From Deinococcus multiflagellatus (lineage in GTDB: Bacteria; Deinococcota; Deinococci; Deinococcales; Deinococcaceae), in contig NZ_JAIQXV010000010.1 of the NCBI RefSeq assembly GCF_020166415.1, positions 79,918-143,917 of the forward strand: 64,000 nucleotides of DNA. The letters are read 5' to 3'. The position numbers and the translations under genes are program-made. Below, piece by piece: positions 1 through 13,762 of this stretch. The number at the start of each line of letters is the position of its first letter. Position 1 is the stretch's first letter. Below the pieces are notes generated by a model. The model saw nothing but the letters and a program-made list of their open reading frames with translations, did no database searches and was not told where the DNA came from.

Positions 1-789
1 CCGCAGGGCCGCGCGGTGGGCGTCACACAGCAGGGTGGTGGTGGGGTTGGGGGTGCGCCGCACGGCCGCGTCGGCGGCGCGCAGCACCATCAGGCCCTGC
101 TGCGCGGCCTGCTGCGCCGCGTCGGGGCGGCCCAGGCGCTGCGCCTCGCGCCCCAGCACCACATAGGCGTGGGCACGGGTTTCGTGCAGATTCAGCAGCA
201 GCCCCGCCCGCTGCGGGTCGTCGGGCTGGTCATGCACGTACTCTTCGAGCAGGTTCAGGTGGTGCAGGGCGCCCTTGGCGTCGCCGCGCAGGTTGGCCAC
301 CCAGGCCAGATTGCCCAGGGCGTGGCCGTAGTCCAGCGGGCTTTCGCTGTGGCGGGCCAGGTCCAGCGCCGACTGCAGGTCCCGCGCCGCGCCCGCCAGG
401 TTGCCGCTGATCACCCGGATCAGGGCGCGCACATTCACCACCGCCGAGCGCAGTTCGCCCAGCGCATGTTCCTGCACCAGCGCCTGGGCCCGGGTCACGG
501 CGTCCAGTGCCCGGGCCGGCAGGCCCAGGGCGGCGCCCACAAACCCCAGCCCCACCAGTGCCAGAACGGCCGCCCGGGGCGAGTCGGCGCGCAGGGCCTC
601 GTCCAGCGCGCGCTCCCCCAGGCCCAGGGCCGCGTCCAGGCTCAGCTCGCGCACCGCGCGCGCCAGCTCCACCAGCGCCAGGGCCCGCGCCTCGCCACTG
701 GCGGCGCCCTGCACCTGTTCAAGCAAGTGCGGCGGCGTGCCAGGGGGCAGGGGCCCCACCTCCAGCCAGGGCGCGCAGGGAGCAGACAT
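1..789 (-). CDS. TPR-like helical-repeat protein, 3' end outside window
   Basis: The frame is open without a stop from an ATG at 789 down to the window edge, giving the first 263 residues. The protein is almost entirely alpha-helical in character, rich in Ala and Leu, with ~40-residue periodicity and TPR-like pairs such as ALGNLAWVANLRGDAKGALH around residue 165. In this lineage such N-termini often precede a GGDEF or other signalling domain, but that part is not in the window, so the function cannot be given. It is divergent from the ABC exporter genes starting at 925. A purine-rich AGAAGGA sits directly against the ATG, too close for a standard Shine-Dalgarno, so the exact start is uncertain. 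Confidence 0.6.
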   Translation of the reverse strand, partial: MSAPCAPWLEVGPLPPGTPPHLLEQVQGAASGEARALALVELARAVRELSLDAALGLGERALDEALRADSPRAAVLALVGLGFVGAALGLPARALDAVTRAQALVQEHALGELRSAVVNVRALIRVISGNLAGAARDLQSALDLARHSESPLDYGHALGNLAWVANLRGDAKGALHHLNLLEEYVHDQPDDPQRAGLLLNLHETRAHAYVVLGREAQRLGRPDAAQQAAQQGLMVLRAADAAVRRTPNPTTTLLCDAHRAALR

Positions 790-911
790 TCCTTCTATTC
801 ACTCACATCTGACCCGGGTTCACCCTGAAAAAGGTCTCAGTGTGCGTTGGGGGAACTGGGGGGGCTGGGGGGCACGACCAAAGGTGGACGAGGCGGGCGC
901 CGCCGCCCCTC

Positions 912-917
912 TATGCT
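912..917 (+). promoter_or_regulatory. -10 box TATGCT, leaderless start at 925
   Basis: TATGCT is followed by exactly seven bases and the in-frame GTG at 925. No -35 is obvious. The box overlaps the upstream ATG at 913, which argues against that ATG being the start. Confidence 0.55.
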
Positions 918-924
918 GACAAGG

Positions 925-1884
925 GTGAACGCCATAGAAACGCAGGACCTGCGCAAGGTCTACCGGGGCCGGGCGGTGGTGGACGGCCTGACCCTGACGG
1001 TGCCCCAGGGCGAGGTCTTCGGTTTTCTGGGCCCCAACGGCGCCGGCAAAAGCACCACCGTCAAGATGCTGCTGGGGCTGGTGCTGCCCACCGGGGGCGC
1101 GGCGCGCGTGCTGGGCGGCACCCCGCACGACCCGGCCATCCGCGCCCGACTGGGTTTTTTGCCTGAACAGTTCCGCTTTCAGACGTGGATGACCGGCGAG
1201 GAATTCCTGCGCTTTCACGGGCGCCTGGCCGGTGTGGGCGCGGCCGAGCTGCGGCGGCGCATCCCCGAGGTGCTGGACGTGGTGGGCCTCTCGGGGCGCG
1301 GGCGCGAGGTGCTGGGCGGCTACAGCAAGGGCATGCTGCAGCGCGCCGGGCTGGCCGGGGCCATTCTGGCGCGGCCCCAGCTGGTGTTTCTGGATGAACC
1401 CACCAGCGCCCTGGACCCCATTGGCCGCATTGAGGTGCGCGAGATCATTGAGCGCCTGCGCGCCGAAGGGGTGGCGGTGTTCCTGAATTCCCACCTGCTT
1501 TCAGAGGTGGAACAGGTGTGCGACCGCGTGGCCTTTGTCAAGGCGGGCCGGGTGCTGACCCAGGGCACCATGCGCGAACTGATGGGCGGCGTGCTGCCGG
1601 TGGACCTGCGCCTCTCGCACCTGCCGCCGGGCCTGCTGGACACCCTGGCCGGCCTGGGCGAGGTGCGCCGCACCGACCTGAACACGCCGGGCCGCGCCGA
1701 GGTGGAACTGTGGCTGGCCCAGGAAGACGCCCTGCCCGCTGTGGCCCGCGCCGTGCACGCCGCCGGCGCCGACCTGTACGCCCTGAGCCCGCGCCGCCCG
1801 GACCTGGAAACCATGTTCCTGGACCTGATTGAAGACACCCCCGAGCGCACCCGCGCCGCCGCGCCGGAGAAGACCCATGCGTAA
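925..1884 (+). CDS. ABC transporter ATP-binding protein (ABC-2 exporter type)
   Basis: 319-residue ATPase that should energise the permease encoded immediately downstream; the substrate is unknown. Walker A GPNGAGKST is near residues 36-44, the signature region GGYSKGMLQR near 132-141, and Walker B LVFLDEP near 153-159 followed by the SALDP D-loop. A C-terminal domain of about 100 residues after the ATPase core resembles that of antibiotic- or Nos-type exporters. I place the start at GTG 925 because of a -10 box seven bases upstream; the ATG at 913 adds four residues and cannot be excluded. The stop overlaps the permease start by eight bases, so translation is probably coupled. Confidence 0.9.
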   Translation: MNAIETQDLRKVYRGRAVVDGLTLTVPQGEVFGFLGPNGAGKSTTVKMLLGLVLPTGGAARVLGGTPHDPAIRARLGFLPEQFRFQTWMTGEEFLRFHGRLAGVGAAELRRRIPEVLDVVGLSGRGREVLGGYSKGMLQRAGLAGAILARPQLVFLDEPTSALDPIGRIEVREIIERLRAEGVAVFLNSHLLSEVEQVCDRVAFVKAGRVLTQGTMRELMGGVLPVDLRLSHLPPGLLDTLAGLGEVRRTDLNTPGRAEVELWLAQEDALPAVARAVHAAGADLYALSPRRPDLETMFLDLIEDTPERTRAAAPEKTHA

Positions 1885-2749
1885 CGCCCTCCTGATCGCT
1901 GAACTCTCGCTGCGCGAGGCCGCCCGCAAGCGGCTGGTGGCGGTGCTGCTGCTGCTCACGGCCGCTTTTCTGGGCTTCTTTCTGTACGGCGTGTACCGCC
2001 TGGAACTCACGCTGGACGAGCGGGCGGTGGCGGCGGGGCTGGACGGGCGCAGCATCACCGGGGCGTCCAACCTGCCGGTCATGTACTCGGCCATGTTCGG
2101 CATGTATCTCGTGTACTTCCTGGGGTCGCTGATGGCGGTGCTCTCCACGGTGGGCGCGGTGAGCGGCGACATCGAAAACGGGGTGATGCAGAGCGTGCTG
2201 GCCCGCCCGGTCAGCCGCGCGCAGCTGGTGCTGGGGCGCTGGCTGGGCTTCGCCGCCGTGAACGTGGCGTACGTGGCCCTGCTGTCGGCCGGGTTGCTGG
2301 GCGGCGTGTACCTGCTGACCGGCTACCTGCCCCCCGAAACGCTGCCTGCCGTGGCCCTGCTGCTGCTGGCGGTCACGCTGCTGACCGCCCTGACCGTGCT
2401 GGGCAGCACCCTCTTTACCACCCTGGCCAACGGGATTGGCGTGTTCGTGCTGTACGGGGTGGGGTTCACGGGCGGCATCCTGAGCTTTATCGGCACCTTC
2501 GCAGATACGCCCACGCTGCTGACCCTGGGCCGCGTGGCAAACGTCATCATGCCCACCAACGCCCTGTGGCTGGGGGCCAGTTACCACCTGCAGCCCCAGG
2601 TGGCCCGCGACCTGGGCGAGGTCACGCGCGGCGCCAATCCCTTTTTCGGCACCGCCCCCGCCGATCCCGCCCTGGTGGCCTGGGCCGCTGTGCTGAGCGC
2701 CCTGGCCGTGGCCGCCGCCATGTGGCGCTTCAGCCGCCGCGATTTGTAG
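1877..2749 (+). CDS. ABC transporter permease, ABC-2 family
   Basis: 290-residue membrane protein beginning MRNALLIAELSLREAARKR, a typical cytoplasmic amphipathic N-terminus, followed by about six hydrophobic segments and a short basic C-terminus (FSRRDL). The segment SGDIENGVMQSVLARPVSR between the second and third membrane spans is the usual cytoplasmic loop of this family. It overlaps the ATPase gene by eight bases and is its obvious partner. The stop TAG at 2747-2749 forms the first bases of a long inverted repeat that probably ends the transcript. No substrate can be inferred. Confidence 0.85.
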   Translation: MRNALLIAELSLREAARKRLVAVLLLLTAAFLGFFLYGVYRLELTLDERAVAAGLDGRSITGASNLPVMYSAMFGMYLVYFLGSLMAVLSTVGAVSGDIENGVMQSVLARPVSRAQLVLGRWLGFAAVNVAYVALLSAGLLGGVYLLTGYLPPETLPAVALLLLAVTLLTALTVLGSTLFTTLANGIGVFVLYGVGFTGGILSFIGTFADTPTLLTLGRVANVIMPTNALWLGASYHLQPQVARDLGEVTRGANPFFGTAPADPALVAWAAVLSALAVAAAMWRFSRRDL

Positions 2750-2879
2750 GGTGATGGTTGATGGTTGAAAGGTGATGGAAGGGGCAGGGCCTGCACTGCC
2801 GCTCCTGAGAGCAGGAAAGACCAGAGAGCAAGAGCGCTTCGTCGAGAAACGAGGCGCCTTTCTCCATCAACCATCACCC
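2749..2879. repeat. Word-array inverted repeat, terminator-like
   Basis: GGGTGATGGTTGATGG at 2749-2764 is the exact reverse complement of 2864-2879. The arms are built of GGTTGAT/GGTGAT words. The 99-nt interior holds a smaller near-perfect stem (GCGCTTCGT with ACGAGGCGC). It lies between the convergent permease and lipoprotein genes and could end both transcripts. Confidence 0.7.
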
Positions 2880-2887
2880 GTCAACCA

Positions 2888-4237
2888 TCAACTCCCCAGC
2901 CGGGTCCACTGGCCTCCACTTTCAAACCATGCGGCGCCGTCACTGGTCACCGTCAGGGCGCGGGGGCCGGTGGGGGTGCCGGGGGGCAGGGCCACCGCCG
3001 CGCCGCTGCTGGCGCCGGGGGCCACGCGCAGCAGGGTTGCGCGGGTGGCGTCGGCCACCCACAGGGTGCCGTCGGGGGCGGCGGCCAGGGCGCTGGGGCG
3101 GGTGCCAGCGGGCAAGCTCAGCGTGCGGGTGGTGCCGCTGCGGGGGTCCAGGTTCAGCACGGCCCCGGTGCGTGTTTCGGCCAGCCACAGGGTGCCGTCC
3201 GGGGCGGGGGTCAGCAGATCCGGCACGCTGACATTCGCGGTGCCCACAGCAAAGGTCCGCGCCGCGCCGGTCTGCGGGTCCAGCGTGACGACGGCGGGCG
3301 CCGCGCCCCGGCGGGTGTAGGCCAGCCGGCCACCTTCCAGGGCCACCAGTGTCTCGGGCACGCCGTCGGTGGGCACGCGGCTGACCGTGCCGCTTGCTGG
3401 GTCCAGGGCCAGCACCTGCGGCTGCCCGTACACCAGGAACTGCAGCCGCCCGTCCAGGGTGGGGGTCAGGGCATTGAGGGTTTCTGGGGTGCCGGCGAGA
3501 AAGCGGGTCAGCGTGCCCGCGCTGTCGCGCCGCACCAGGAAGCTGCCGGCGGCCGTCACGCCGCGCACGGCCACCCAGGTCTCGGTGCCGCGCGTCCCCA
3601 GGCTGATCACCGTATGGCTGGTGATCGTCTCGAAGCCCTGCAGCCCAAAGTCCAGCGTGTTCCAGCGGCCCTGGGCCGGGTCAAACTGCAGCAGGCTGTG
3701 GCGCGCGCTGGCCTCGGCGTTGGCGGGGGCACGCAGCAGCAGGGTGCCGTCGGGGGCGGGCCGCGCGGCGGCGGCCAGATAGGGGGTGGTGCCCGGAATG
3801 GGCCAGCGCCGCTGCGCCAGCACCGGCACGTTCAGGCGCGCGGTGCCGGGCGGGGCCGAGACCTGCAGGGTCACCGTGCCGCCCCCCTGACCCTGGGGAT
3901 TCAGGGTCACCAGCGTATCGCTGCCCTCGGCGGTGGGCGCGCCCGGGGCGAGTTGCACGCCGGGGGGCGCGGCCTCCACCGTCACCTTGACCCCGGCGGG
4001 CGGCGTGCCCCGCAGGCGCAGGGCGCCGGGCTGCGCGGCCTCGCCCACCACGGGCACGCGCTCCAGCGTGACAGTCAGGGTGCCCGTCTGGCCGCCCGGC
4101 GGCGGGGTGCCGCCCCCCCCCGGGGCGCCCCCGCAGGCCAGGAGCAGGCTGGCCAGCAGCAGTGCCCCGCCCAGGCCAGGGCGGCGGGGGCGCCGGGCAG
4201 GCGCGGTGAGGGATCGCATCAGGCCCGTGGTGGTCAT
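2888..4237 (-). CDS. Exported lipoprotein with NHL/streptogramin-lyase-like beta-propeller
   Basis: 449 residues. A basic N-terminus and hydrophobic stretch end in the lipobox LLLACGG, so the mature protein is probably anchored by a lipidated Cys. A Gly/Pro linker and a Thr/Val-rich beta domain follow (about residues 50-160), then repeated blades with the signature PDGTLWLAE and PDGTLWVAD near the C-terminus, as in NHL or Vgb-type propellers. The catalytic His residues of true virginiamycin B lyase cannot be checked by eye, so I call only the fold. It is convergent with the ABC genes and stands alone. Confidence 0.75.
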   Translation of the reverse strand: MTTTGLMRSLTAPARRPRRPGLGGALLLASLLLACGGAPGGGGTPPPGGQTGTLTVTLERVPVVGEAAQPGALRLRGTPPAGVKVTVEAAPPGVQLAPGAPTAEGSDTLVTLNPQGQGGGTVTLQVSAPPGTARLNVPVLAQRRWPIPGTTPYLAAAARPAPDGTLLLRAPANAEASARHSLLQFDPAQGRWNTLDFGLQGFETITSHTVISLGTRGTETWVAVRGVTAAGSFLVRRDSAGTLTRFLAGTPETLNALTPTLDGRLQFLVYGQPQVLALDPASGTVSRVPTDGVPETLVALEGGRLAYTRRGAAPAVVTLDPQTGAARTFAVGTANVSVPDLLTPAPDGTLWLAETRTGAVLNLDPRSGTTRTLSLPAGTRPSALAAAPDGTLWVADATRATLLRVAPGASSGAAVALPPGTPTGPRALTVTSDGAAWFESGGQWTRLGS

Positions 4238-4424
4238 GGCTGTATTTCACTCCCCTGGCTCTTGCCGCCGTCTGACGGGCCCTTGACCGGGGGTTCACGC
4301 TTGGGGCTGTGGGTGGGATGGGGTGAGGAAAAGACCCTCTGGCACGCCCTTTCCCGCCTTAATAAAAGACTGAGCCAGCGCGCCGTGACGCTTTGGTGAG
4401 AGGGCGGTCCGTAAGGTGAGCCCC

Positions 4425-4742
4425 ATGGAACCGACCCTGCTGCTGTGCGCGCTGATCGCCCTCACCTCGGGCCTGCACTTTGGCCGCCGCTTCGCGCAGG
4501 CGCACCAGGCCGGGGGCGCCTACCTGCTCCCCGCCCTGGCGCACGGGGTGGTGTGCAGCGCCCTGGTGCTGCTCAGCACCCTGCTGGACCCCACGCCGGG
4601 CGGCCTGCTGTGGATGGCCGTGGCGGCGGTGGGCCTGTGCGGCCTCGCCATCGGGGCGCTGCGCCCGCTGCCGGCCCGGGCCCAGGGCGGCCAGACCCTG
4701 ACCCTGGAGCGCGAGTCCCGCGCGGACGTGCAGGCGGCCTGA
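4425..4742 (+). CDS. Small integral membrane protein, unknown
   Basis: 105 residues with three predicted membrane spans (residues ~4-18, 34-52 and 62-80) and a charged cytoplasmic tail (LERESRADVQAA). The start ATG 4425 has the Shine-Dalgarno TAAGGTGAG at 4412-4420; a GTG at 4416 inside that sequence would be too early. I do not recognise a family. Confidence 0.65.
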   Translation: MEPTLLLCALIALTSGLHFGRRFAQAHQAGGAYLLPALAHGVVCSALVLLSTLLDPTPGGLLWMAVAAVGLCGLAIGALRPLPARAQGGQTLTLERESRADVQAA

Positions 4743-4950
4743 GCACGCCTGACTCCGGCCCGCGCGGCGCCCCTCCGGTTTCGGGGGCGCCGCGCCTTCT
4801 GTGGACTAGGGGCAGGTCGTTCTTGAAGGGAGTCGCCTTGGGCCGTTCTTTGGATGGACGCCGGGCGCCCGCCCGCTGGGGCACACTGGGGGCCGGGGGG
4901 CAGAGTGGCGCCGCGCCTCAGCAAGGTGCCCCCGCAGGAGAGAACACCCC

Positions 4951-5553
4951 ATGAGCCAGTCCCGCCGCACCCTGAACACCCTGATTCGTCTGGGCCGCGC
5001 CCTGCGCGAAGATGCCCAGTCGCCCGAGGCCACACAGTCGCCACTGCGCGCGGCGGGTCAGGCCGCCGCCGCCCGGGTGACGCCCACCCTGCAGGACGCG
5101 GCCGGGCGCCTGCGTGCCGGCGCCCAGGGCCTGCGCGATCAGGTGCAGGCCCGCGCCGACGACCGCCTGGAACGCCTGATCACCGAGCGCCACCCCGGCG
5201 GCCCCAGCGACCCCGAAGCCAGAGCCGTGCTGGCCCGCCGCCGCGAGGCCCGCGAAGCCCGCGCCGCCCAGGCCCAGGCCCGCGCCGGGTTGCTGGCCCA
5301 GGCCCAGACCCCCGAGCAGCGGCAGGTGCTGGGCTTGGTGGCCGCCGTCACCCCCTGGGCCGGGGGCGAGCCCGGCGAGGTGCGCTACACCACCCTGCTG
5401 GACCGGCTGGCCCCCGGCGGCGACCCCGCGCGCGAGATGGCGATTCACCGCGCCCTGTGGACCCTGGCCGAGCGGCAGGTGCTGGCGGTGTCGCCGCACG
5501 GGGTGGTGACGGCTCCCCAACCCCGGCCACCTCTGGCCCTGCCCCCCAGTTGA
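4951..5553 (+). CDS. Ala/Arg-rich helical protein, unknown
   Basis: 200 residues, ATG preceded by CAGGAGAGAACACCCC (GGAG, spacing nine). Residues 1-130 are strongly charged and helical, with heptad-like Ala/Arg/Gln runs suggesting a coiled coil. The C-terminal ~70 residues (from VLGLVAAVTPWAGGEPGEV) look like a small winged-helix-type domain, with AIHRALWTLAERQVL ahead of a basic turn. A DNA-binding role is only a guess. It stands alone on the plus strand, convergent with the CoxG-like gene. Confidence 0.65.
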   Translation: MSQSRRTLNTLIRLGRALREDAQSPEATQSPLRAAGQAAAARVTPTLQDAAGRLRAGAQGLRDQVQARADDRLERLITERHPGGPSDPEARAVLARRREAREARAAQAQARAGLLAQAQTPEQRQVLGLVAAVTPWAGGEPGEVRYTTLLDRLAPGGDPAREMAIHRALWTLAERQVLAVSPHGVVTAPQPRPPLALPPS

Positions 5554-5704
5554 GAGAGGCTGGTCGGCTGAGAGAGTAAAGAAGCGGGGCCTATCCCTGC
5601 ATCTGGCGGGGCGCCCCTCCCTCCGATCTGAGCGGTGGGCCTTCATGGCGGCGCAAATGGGTGAGCCTCTCGGTCAGCGCCGGAGTCCCCCTCGGCCCCT
5701 GGTC

Positions 5705-6166
5705 TCAGGCCAGCGTGCTGCCAGCGGCGTTCAGCTGCGCCTGTAAGTTCTGGAAGGTCCGCTCAATCAGGGCGCGGGCCCGGCTTTCCATGAGGCGGCC
5801 CCCCACCGCTGCCAGGGGCCCGCGCACGCTGACCTCGCCCTGCCAGCGCAGGGAGGTGGTGCCGTTCCCAGGATCGCCCAGGGTGGCGGCGGCGTTCAGG
5901 GTGAGGGTGCTGCCCAGCCCCGCGCCCTGCACGCGCACGGTCACGCGCTGCGCGGCTTCGTCGGGCTGGGTGTTCAGGCGCAGGTGCAGGGTGCCGCGCA
6001 GCAGCCCGGCGCGCACCGCCACGCTGGCCTCGGCGTGGTCGGGGTGCGCGCGGATGTCCTGCACTTCGGGCAGGCAGCGCGCCACCTGCTCGGGCCGCTG
6101 CACAAAGGCCCACACGACGGCGGGCGCGGCCCGCACCTGAAACTCTCCGGCGTCCTGAAACTGCAT
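5705..6166 (-). CDS. SRPBCC-fold protein, CoxG (CO dehydrogenase subunit G) family
   Basis: 153 residues that match the CoxG pattern: start FQVRAAPAVVWAFVQRPEQV, then ARCLPEVQDI at about residue 33, a beta-rich central region, and a C-terminal long helix ending RALIERTFQNLQAQL. Family members bind hydrophobic ligands or assist membrane recruitment. No CO-dehydrogenase genes are nearby, so a role in CO oxidation is unlikely here. CACCAT seven bases before the ATG may be a weak leaderless -10 box. Confidence 0.8.
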   Translation of the reverse strand: MQFQDAGEFQVRAAPAVVWAFVQRPEQVARCLPEVQDIRAHPDHAEASVAVRAGLLRGTLHLRLNTQPDEAAQRVTVRVQGAGLGSTLTLNAAATLGDPGNGTTSLRWQGEVSVRGPLAAVGGRLMESRARALIERTFQNLQAQLNAAGSTLA

Positions 6167-6223
6167 GGCCCTGATGGTGGCACCTGCGCGGCCAGGGCAG
6201 GTGAACCGGAGCTTGAACGCCCC

Positions 6224-7033
6224 TTACCGCCGGGGGGCGCCGGGCAGGTCCACCGGGGTCACGGGAATGGGCTCGCCAAACTGGGCGTAGCGCCGCCCCC
6301 GGTGCGGTTCGCCCCGGCCACACAGCACCGTCACCTGCGGCAGGCCGTGCACGTTCACCTCGGCCACGGCCAGCCGCCCGGTTTCGTAGGCGCCCAGGTC
6401 CAGGTACAGGTGGCGGCCCAGGCGGCACGGCGTGGGCACCGGGGTGTGCCCGTGCAGCGAGTAGGTCACGCCGGGGGGCAGCGGAAAGGGCCCCTCGTAG
6501 GGCCGCAGCCACAGCGCCGCCGACAGCGGGTTTTCGTGCTGTGGGTGTTTGACGGGCGGCGCGGCGTGCGCAATAAGCACGCTGGGGTGCGGCGGCACCT
6601 CGTCGTGAATCTGGCCGTCGGCGGTCACGTAGATCACCTTGCGCAGCACCTTGAGGTAGGCCTCCAGCAGCGGCGGAAACTTCTCCAGGGTCAGGCCGCC
6701 CAGTTCGGCGCGCACCGTTTCGCCGCCCGCGCGCATCCACCACTGGTAGCCCTCCATGGCCTTGCGGTAGTCGCCCAGGTTGTGGGTGCCCTCGTACAGG
6801 CGGTACCACTTGATGCCTTCTTGCATCATGCGCTCGTGGTTGCCCATCAGCAGGGTGGCCCGGCCCGCCTGATGCAGTTCCAGCAGCTTGTCCACCGTGG
6901 CGAGGCTGCGCGGCCCCCGGTCAATCGCGTCGCCCAGGCCCACGTAATGCGCGTCGGGAAAGCGCTCCAGCGCGGCGCGCAGCAGGTCCGGGCGCCCGTG
7001 CAGATCCGGCAGCACCACGACCTGGCGGCTCAT
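6224..7033 (-). CDS. Calcineurin-like metallophosphoesterase (PPP/ApaH-like)
   Basis: 269 residues with the metal-binding motifs of the PPP superfamily in order: VVLPDLHG (D10, H12), GLGDAIDRG (residues ~35-43), LLMGNHERM, and later SLHGHTPVPTP. The set resembles bis(5'-nucleosyl)-tetraphosphatases or protein phosphatases; the substrate cannot be chosen. The start ATG 7033 overlaps the stop of the DUF3006-like gene (ATGA), so the two are coupled. A related 231-residue enzyme is encoded in the pyr operon at 49770-50465. Confidence 0.85.
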   Translation of the reverse strand: MSRQVVVLPDLHGRPDLLRAALERFPDAHYVGLGDAIDRGPRSLATVDKLLELHQAGRATLLMGNHERMMQEGIKWYRLYEGTHNLGDYRKAMEGYQWWMRAGGETVRAELGGLTLEKFPPLLEAYLKVLRKVIYVTADGQIHDEVPPHPSVLIAHAAPPVKHPQHENPLSAALWLRPYEGPFPLPPGVTYSLHGHTPVPTPCRLGRHLYLDLGAYETGRLAVAEVNVHGLPQVTVLCGRGEPHRGRRYAQFGEPIPVTPVDLPGAPRR

Positions 7034-7290
7034 TCGCCTTCTCCGGGGGCGTCGCTGAAGTCCAGCAGGGTCTGCTTGCTGCGCTCGCGCAGCTGCCGCG
7101 CGGCGTCGGGGGCGGGGACAAAGCTCAGGCCGCCCCCCTGGGTCACCACCTCGTAGCCGGCGCCGTCGGCGGCGCCGGGCAACCACTCGGCGGGCAGCTG
7201 GTAGGTGCGGCCCTGGCTGTCTTCCACATCGGCCAGGCCAGCGTCCTCATCCAGAACGTCAATCACGAGCAGCAGGGGCGGGACGGACAT
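7030..7290 (-). CDS. DUF3006-like small protein
   Basis: 86 residues. The pattern LLVIDVLDEDAGLADVED followed by YQLPAEWLPGAADG matches the DUF3006 layout (an inhibitor-like 'V-I-D-x-F/L-E/D ... L-P-x-x-L-P' domain). The ATG lies seven bases after TAGACT, so the mRNA is probably leaderless. It is the first gene of a two-gene unit with the metallophosphoesterase, with ATGA overlap. Confidence 0.7.
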   Translation of the reverse strand: MSVPPLLLVIDVLDEDAGLADVEDSQGRTYQLPAEWLPGAADGAGYEVVTQGGGLSFVPAPDAARQLRERSKQTLLDFSDAPGEGE

Positions 7291-7297
7291 GGGGGCA

Positions 7298-7303
7298 AGT
7301 CTA
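7298..7303 (-). promoter_or_regulatory. -10 box TAGACT, leaderless start at 7290
   Basis: Read on the minus strand, TAGACT is followed by TGCCCCC and then the ATG at 7290. Confidence 0.6.
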
Positions 7304-7435
7304 GAGCATTCCCCTGTCCCGGGCGGCCGCCAGAAGGTCGGGGCCGCGCCCGTTTTCGCGCCCTGCCCGTGGGGCGCGGGGGGAACAAAAGCGCTGGCCC
7401 CTCTTTCGGTGGATGCCCCGGGCCGGGACAGGGGG

Positions 7436-7441
7436 TATGGT
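7436..7441 (+). promoter_or_regulatory. -10 box TATGGT, leaderless start at 7449
   Basis: TATGGT, seven bases (CAGGGCC), then ATG 7449. This favours 7449 over the ATG at 7437, which lies within the box. Confidence 0.55.
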
Positions 7442-7448
7442 CAGGGCC

Positions 7449-8324
7449 ATGAGCACCGTGACCCGCCGCCGGGTGTTGCGCGCCCTGGGCGGCGCGGGGC
7501 TGGGGATGCTGGCCACCGGGGGCGCCGGGGCCGCGCAGGCCTACCGCTTTGGCGTGACCCGCCACACCCGCCCCCTGCCCGGCCTGCGGGCGCCCCTGCG
7601 CGTGGCCTTTTTAACCGATCTGCACTACGGCCTGTATATCGGTGCGGGCAGCGTGCGCGCCTGGGTGGACGCCACCAACCGCGAGCGCCCGGACGCAGTG
7701 CTGCTGGGCGGCGACCAGCTGGACCGCCGCATGGACGAGGCCCCCGGGGCCCTGCTGGACGAACTCGCGCGCCTGCGCGCCCCGCTGGGGGTCTACGGCG
7801 TGTGGGGCAACCACGATTACGGCAGCTTTGGCTTTTACGGTGGGCGGCAGTACGGCCCGCCCCGCGCCGACTGGCCGGCCAAGCGGGCGGAACTGGAAGC
7901 GGCGTTTGCGGCGGCGGGCGCACCCATTCTGCGTAATGCCGGCCGGGCACTGCGCGACGACCTGTACGTGGCCGGCGTAGACGACCTGTGGAACGGCGAG
8001 CCGGATGTGCAGGCGGCCCTGGCTGGAGCGGGCGAGCGGGCCACGTTGCTGGTGACCCATAACCCCGACCTGCTGCCGTTTCTGCCGCGCCGGGTGGGCC
8101 TGACCCTGTGCGGCCACACCCACGGCGGGCAGGTCCGGCTGCCCTGGGTGGGTGCGGTGACGGTGCCCAGCCGCTACGGCCAGCGGTTTGCGATGGGCTG
8201 GGTGGAGGGCGCGCATGGCACCCCCGCGTATGTCAGCCGGGGCCTGGGCCTCAGCGGCGTGCCTTTCCGCAACCTGTGCGAGCCAGAAGTGGTGGTACTG
8301 GATTTAAAACCTGCCCCGGGCTGA
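7449..8324 (+). CDS. Tat-exported metallophosphoesterase (YkuE-like)
   Basis: 291 residues. The N-terminus carries a twin-arginine signal ([20 protein letters not shown]) with cleavage expected near AQA. The core has the calcineurin motifs [34 protein letters not shown] and CGHTHGGQ in order, as in YkuE-type enzymes, which act outside the membrane on lipid-linked or nucleotide phosphates. The start follows the leaderless -10 box. It is divergent from the DUF3006/metallophosphoesterase pair, so two unrelated metallophosphoesterases share this locus. Confidence 0.88.
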   Translation: MSTVTRRRVLRALGGAGLGMLATGGAGAAQAYRFGVTRHTRPLPGLRAPLRVAFLTDLHYGLYIGAGSVRAWVDATNRERPDAVLLGGDQLDRRMDEAPGALLDELARLRAPLGVYGVWGNHDYGSFGFYGGRQYGPPRADWPAKRAELEAAFAAAGAPILRNAGRALRDDLYVAGVDDLWNGEPDVQAALAGAGERATLLVTHNPDLLPFLPRRVGLTLCGHTHGGQVRLPWVGAVTVPSRYGQRFAMGWVEGAHGTPAYVSRGLGLSGVPFRNLCEPEVVVLDLKPAPG

Positions 8325-8337
8325 AGCGGCCGGGCTT

Positions 8338-8731
8338 ATGTCTATGCAGGCCCGGGGGTAGGGGAGGCTCTCGCCCCTGCTTGTCATTTGAAAGTTGGCT
8401 GGTGCTGTGATGGCCGGGGCAACCTGCCGCGCCGGTTTGCTCAGCGGTTGACGGCTCTGCTAACACATCTGGGCCTGGGTTGAGCACGGCTACCGAGTTC
8501 TCAGCAGAAGAATGGCGCTCCTCTACGGTCATGCTGCTGTGGCGTTCTTCGACTTCGTGCAGTTACAGGCACCGCCCAAAGGCGGGAGGGTCACATACCC
8601 AGTCACTCAAGATCAGACCGGTTTGCTCGCTTCAGGCGGCGCCAGCCGCCTTCCACCCCACCTTTCCTTTGCCAACAAAAGGACACGGCACACTTTTAAA
8701 CCCGTTATAAACAACGGGCCTGCATAGACAT
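8338..8731. mobile_element. MITE-like segment bounded by 17-bp perfect inverted repeats
   Basis: ATGTCTATGCAGGCCCG at 8338-8354 is repeated exactly in reverse complement at 8715-8731. The 394-bp interval contains no frame I recognise and is less GC-rich than the flanks. Chance occurrence of a 17-bp match in a spacer this short is very unlikely. I see no clear target duplication. A shorter hairpin CCCGTT/AACGGG lies just inside the right end (8701-8718). The segment fills the spacer before gltB and may carry or displace its promoter. Confidence 0.5.
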
Positions 8732-8802
8732 GCATCTCTCTGTATGGTGATTCTAGCAGCCTGCACCCTGCGGGCGAGCCCAGACGAGATGGGAGTGTCC
8801 AC

Positions 8803-13635
<4,833 letters not shown>

Positions 13636-13690
13636 AGGGTTGATGGTCGAAGGTTGATGGAAGACGAGAGAGGTTGACGCAGTGCCCTTC
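13636..13690 (+). repeat. Word-array repeat in the gltB-gltD spacer
   Basis: AGGGTTGATGGTCGAAGGTTGATGG-type words (GGTTGATGG twice, separated by GGTCGAA) directly after the gltB stop. No complementary arm is evident here, unlike other arrays. A short CCCCTT/GAGGGG stem follows at about 13691-13703. Confidence 0.55.
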
Positions 13691-13762
13691 CCCTTGAGGG
13701 GGTAAACCTGACCGCCCCGGGCCCGCCCAGACATCACACCCCCTGGTCCCACGGAGGACCCC

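Noticed and set aside
2765..4399. Long plus-strand open frame (544 codons) opposite the beta-propeller lipoprotein
   Set aside because: Composition is Gly/Ala/Arg-rich with no domains, typical of the antisense of a GC-rich gene; the minus strand has a signal peptide, lipobox and propeller blades.
8325..8802. gltB leader considered as a T-box or other riboswitch
   Set aside because: No T-box sequence or specifier stem was found; the main structure is the 17-bp inverted repeat of a mobile-element type.
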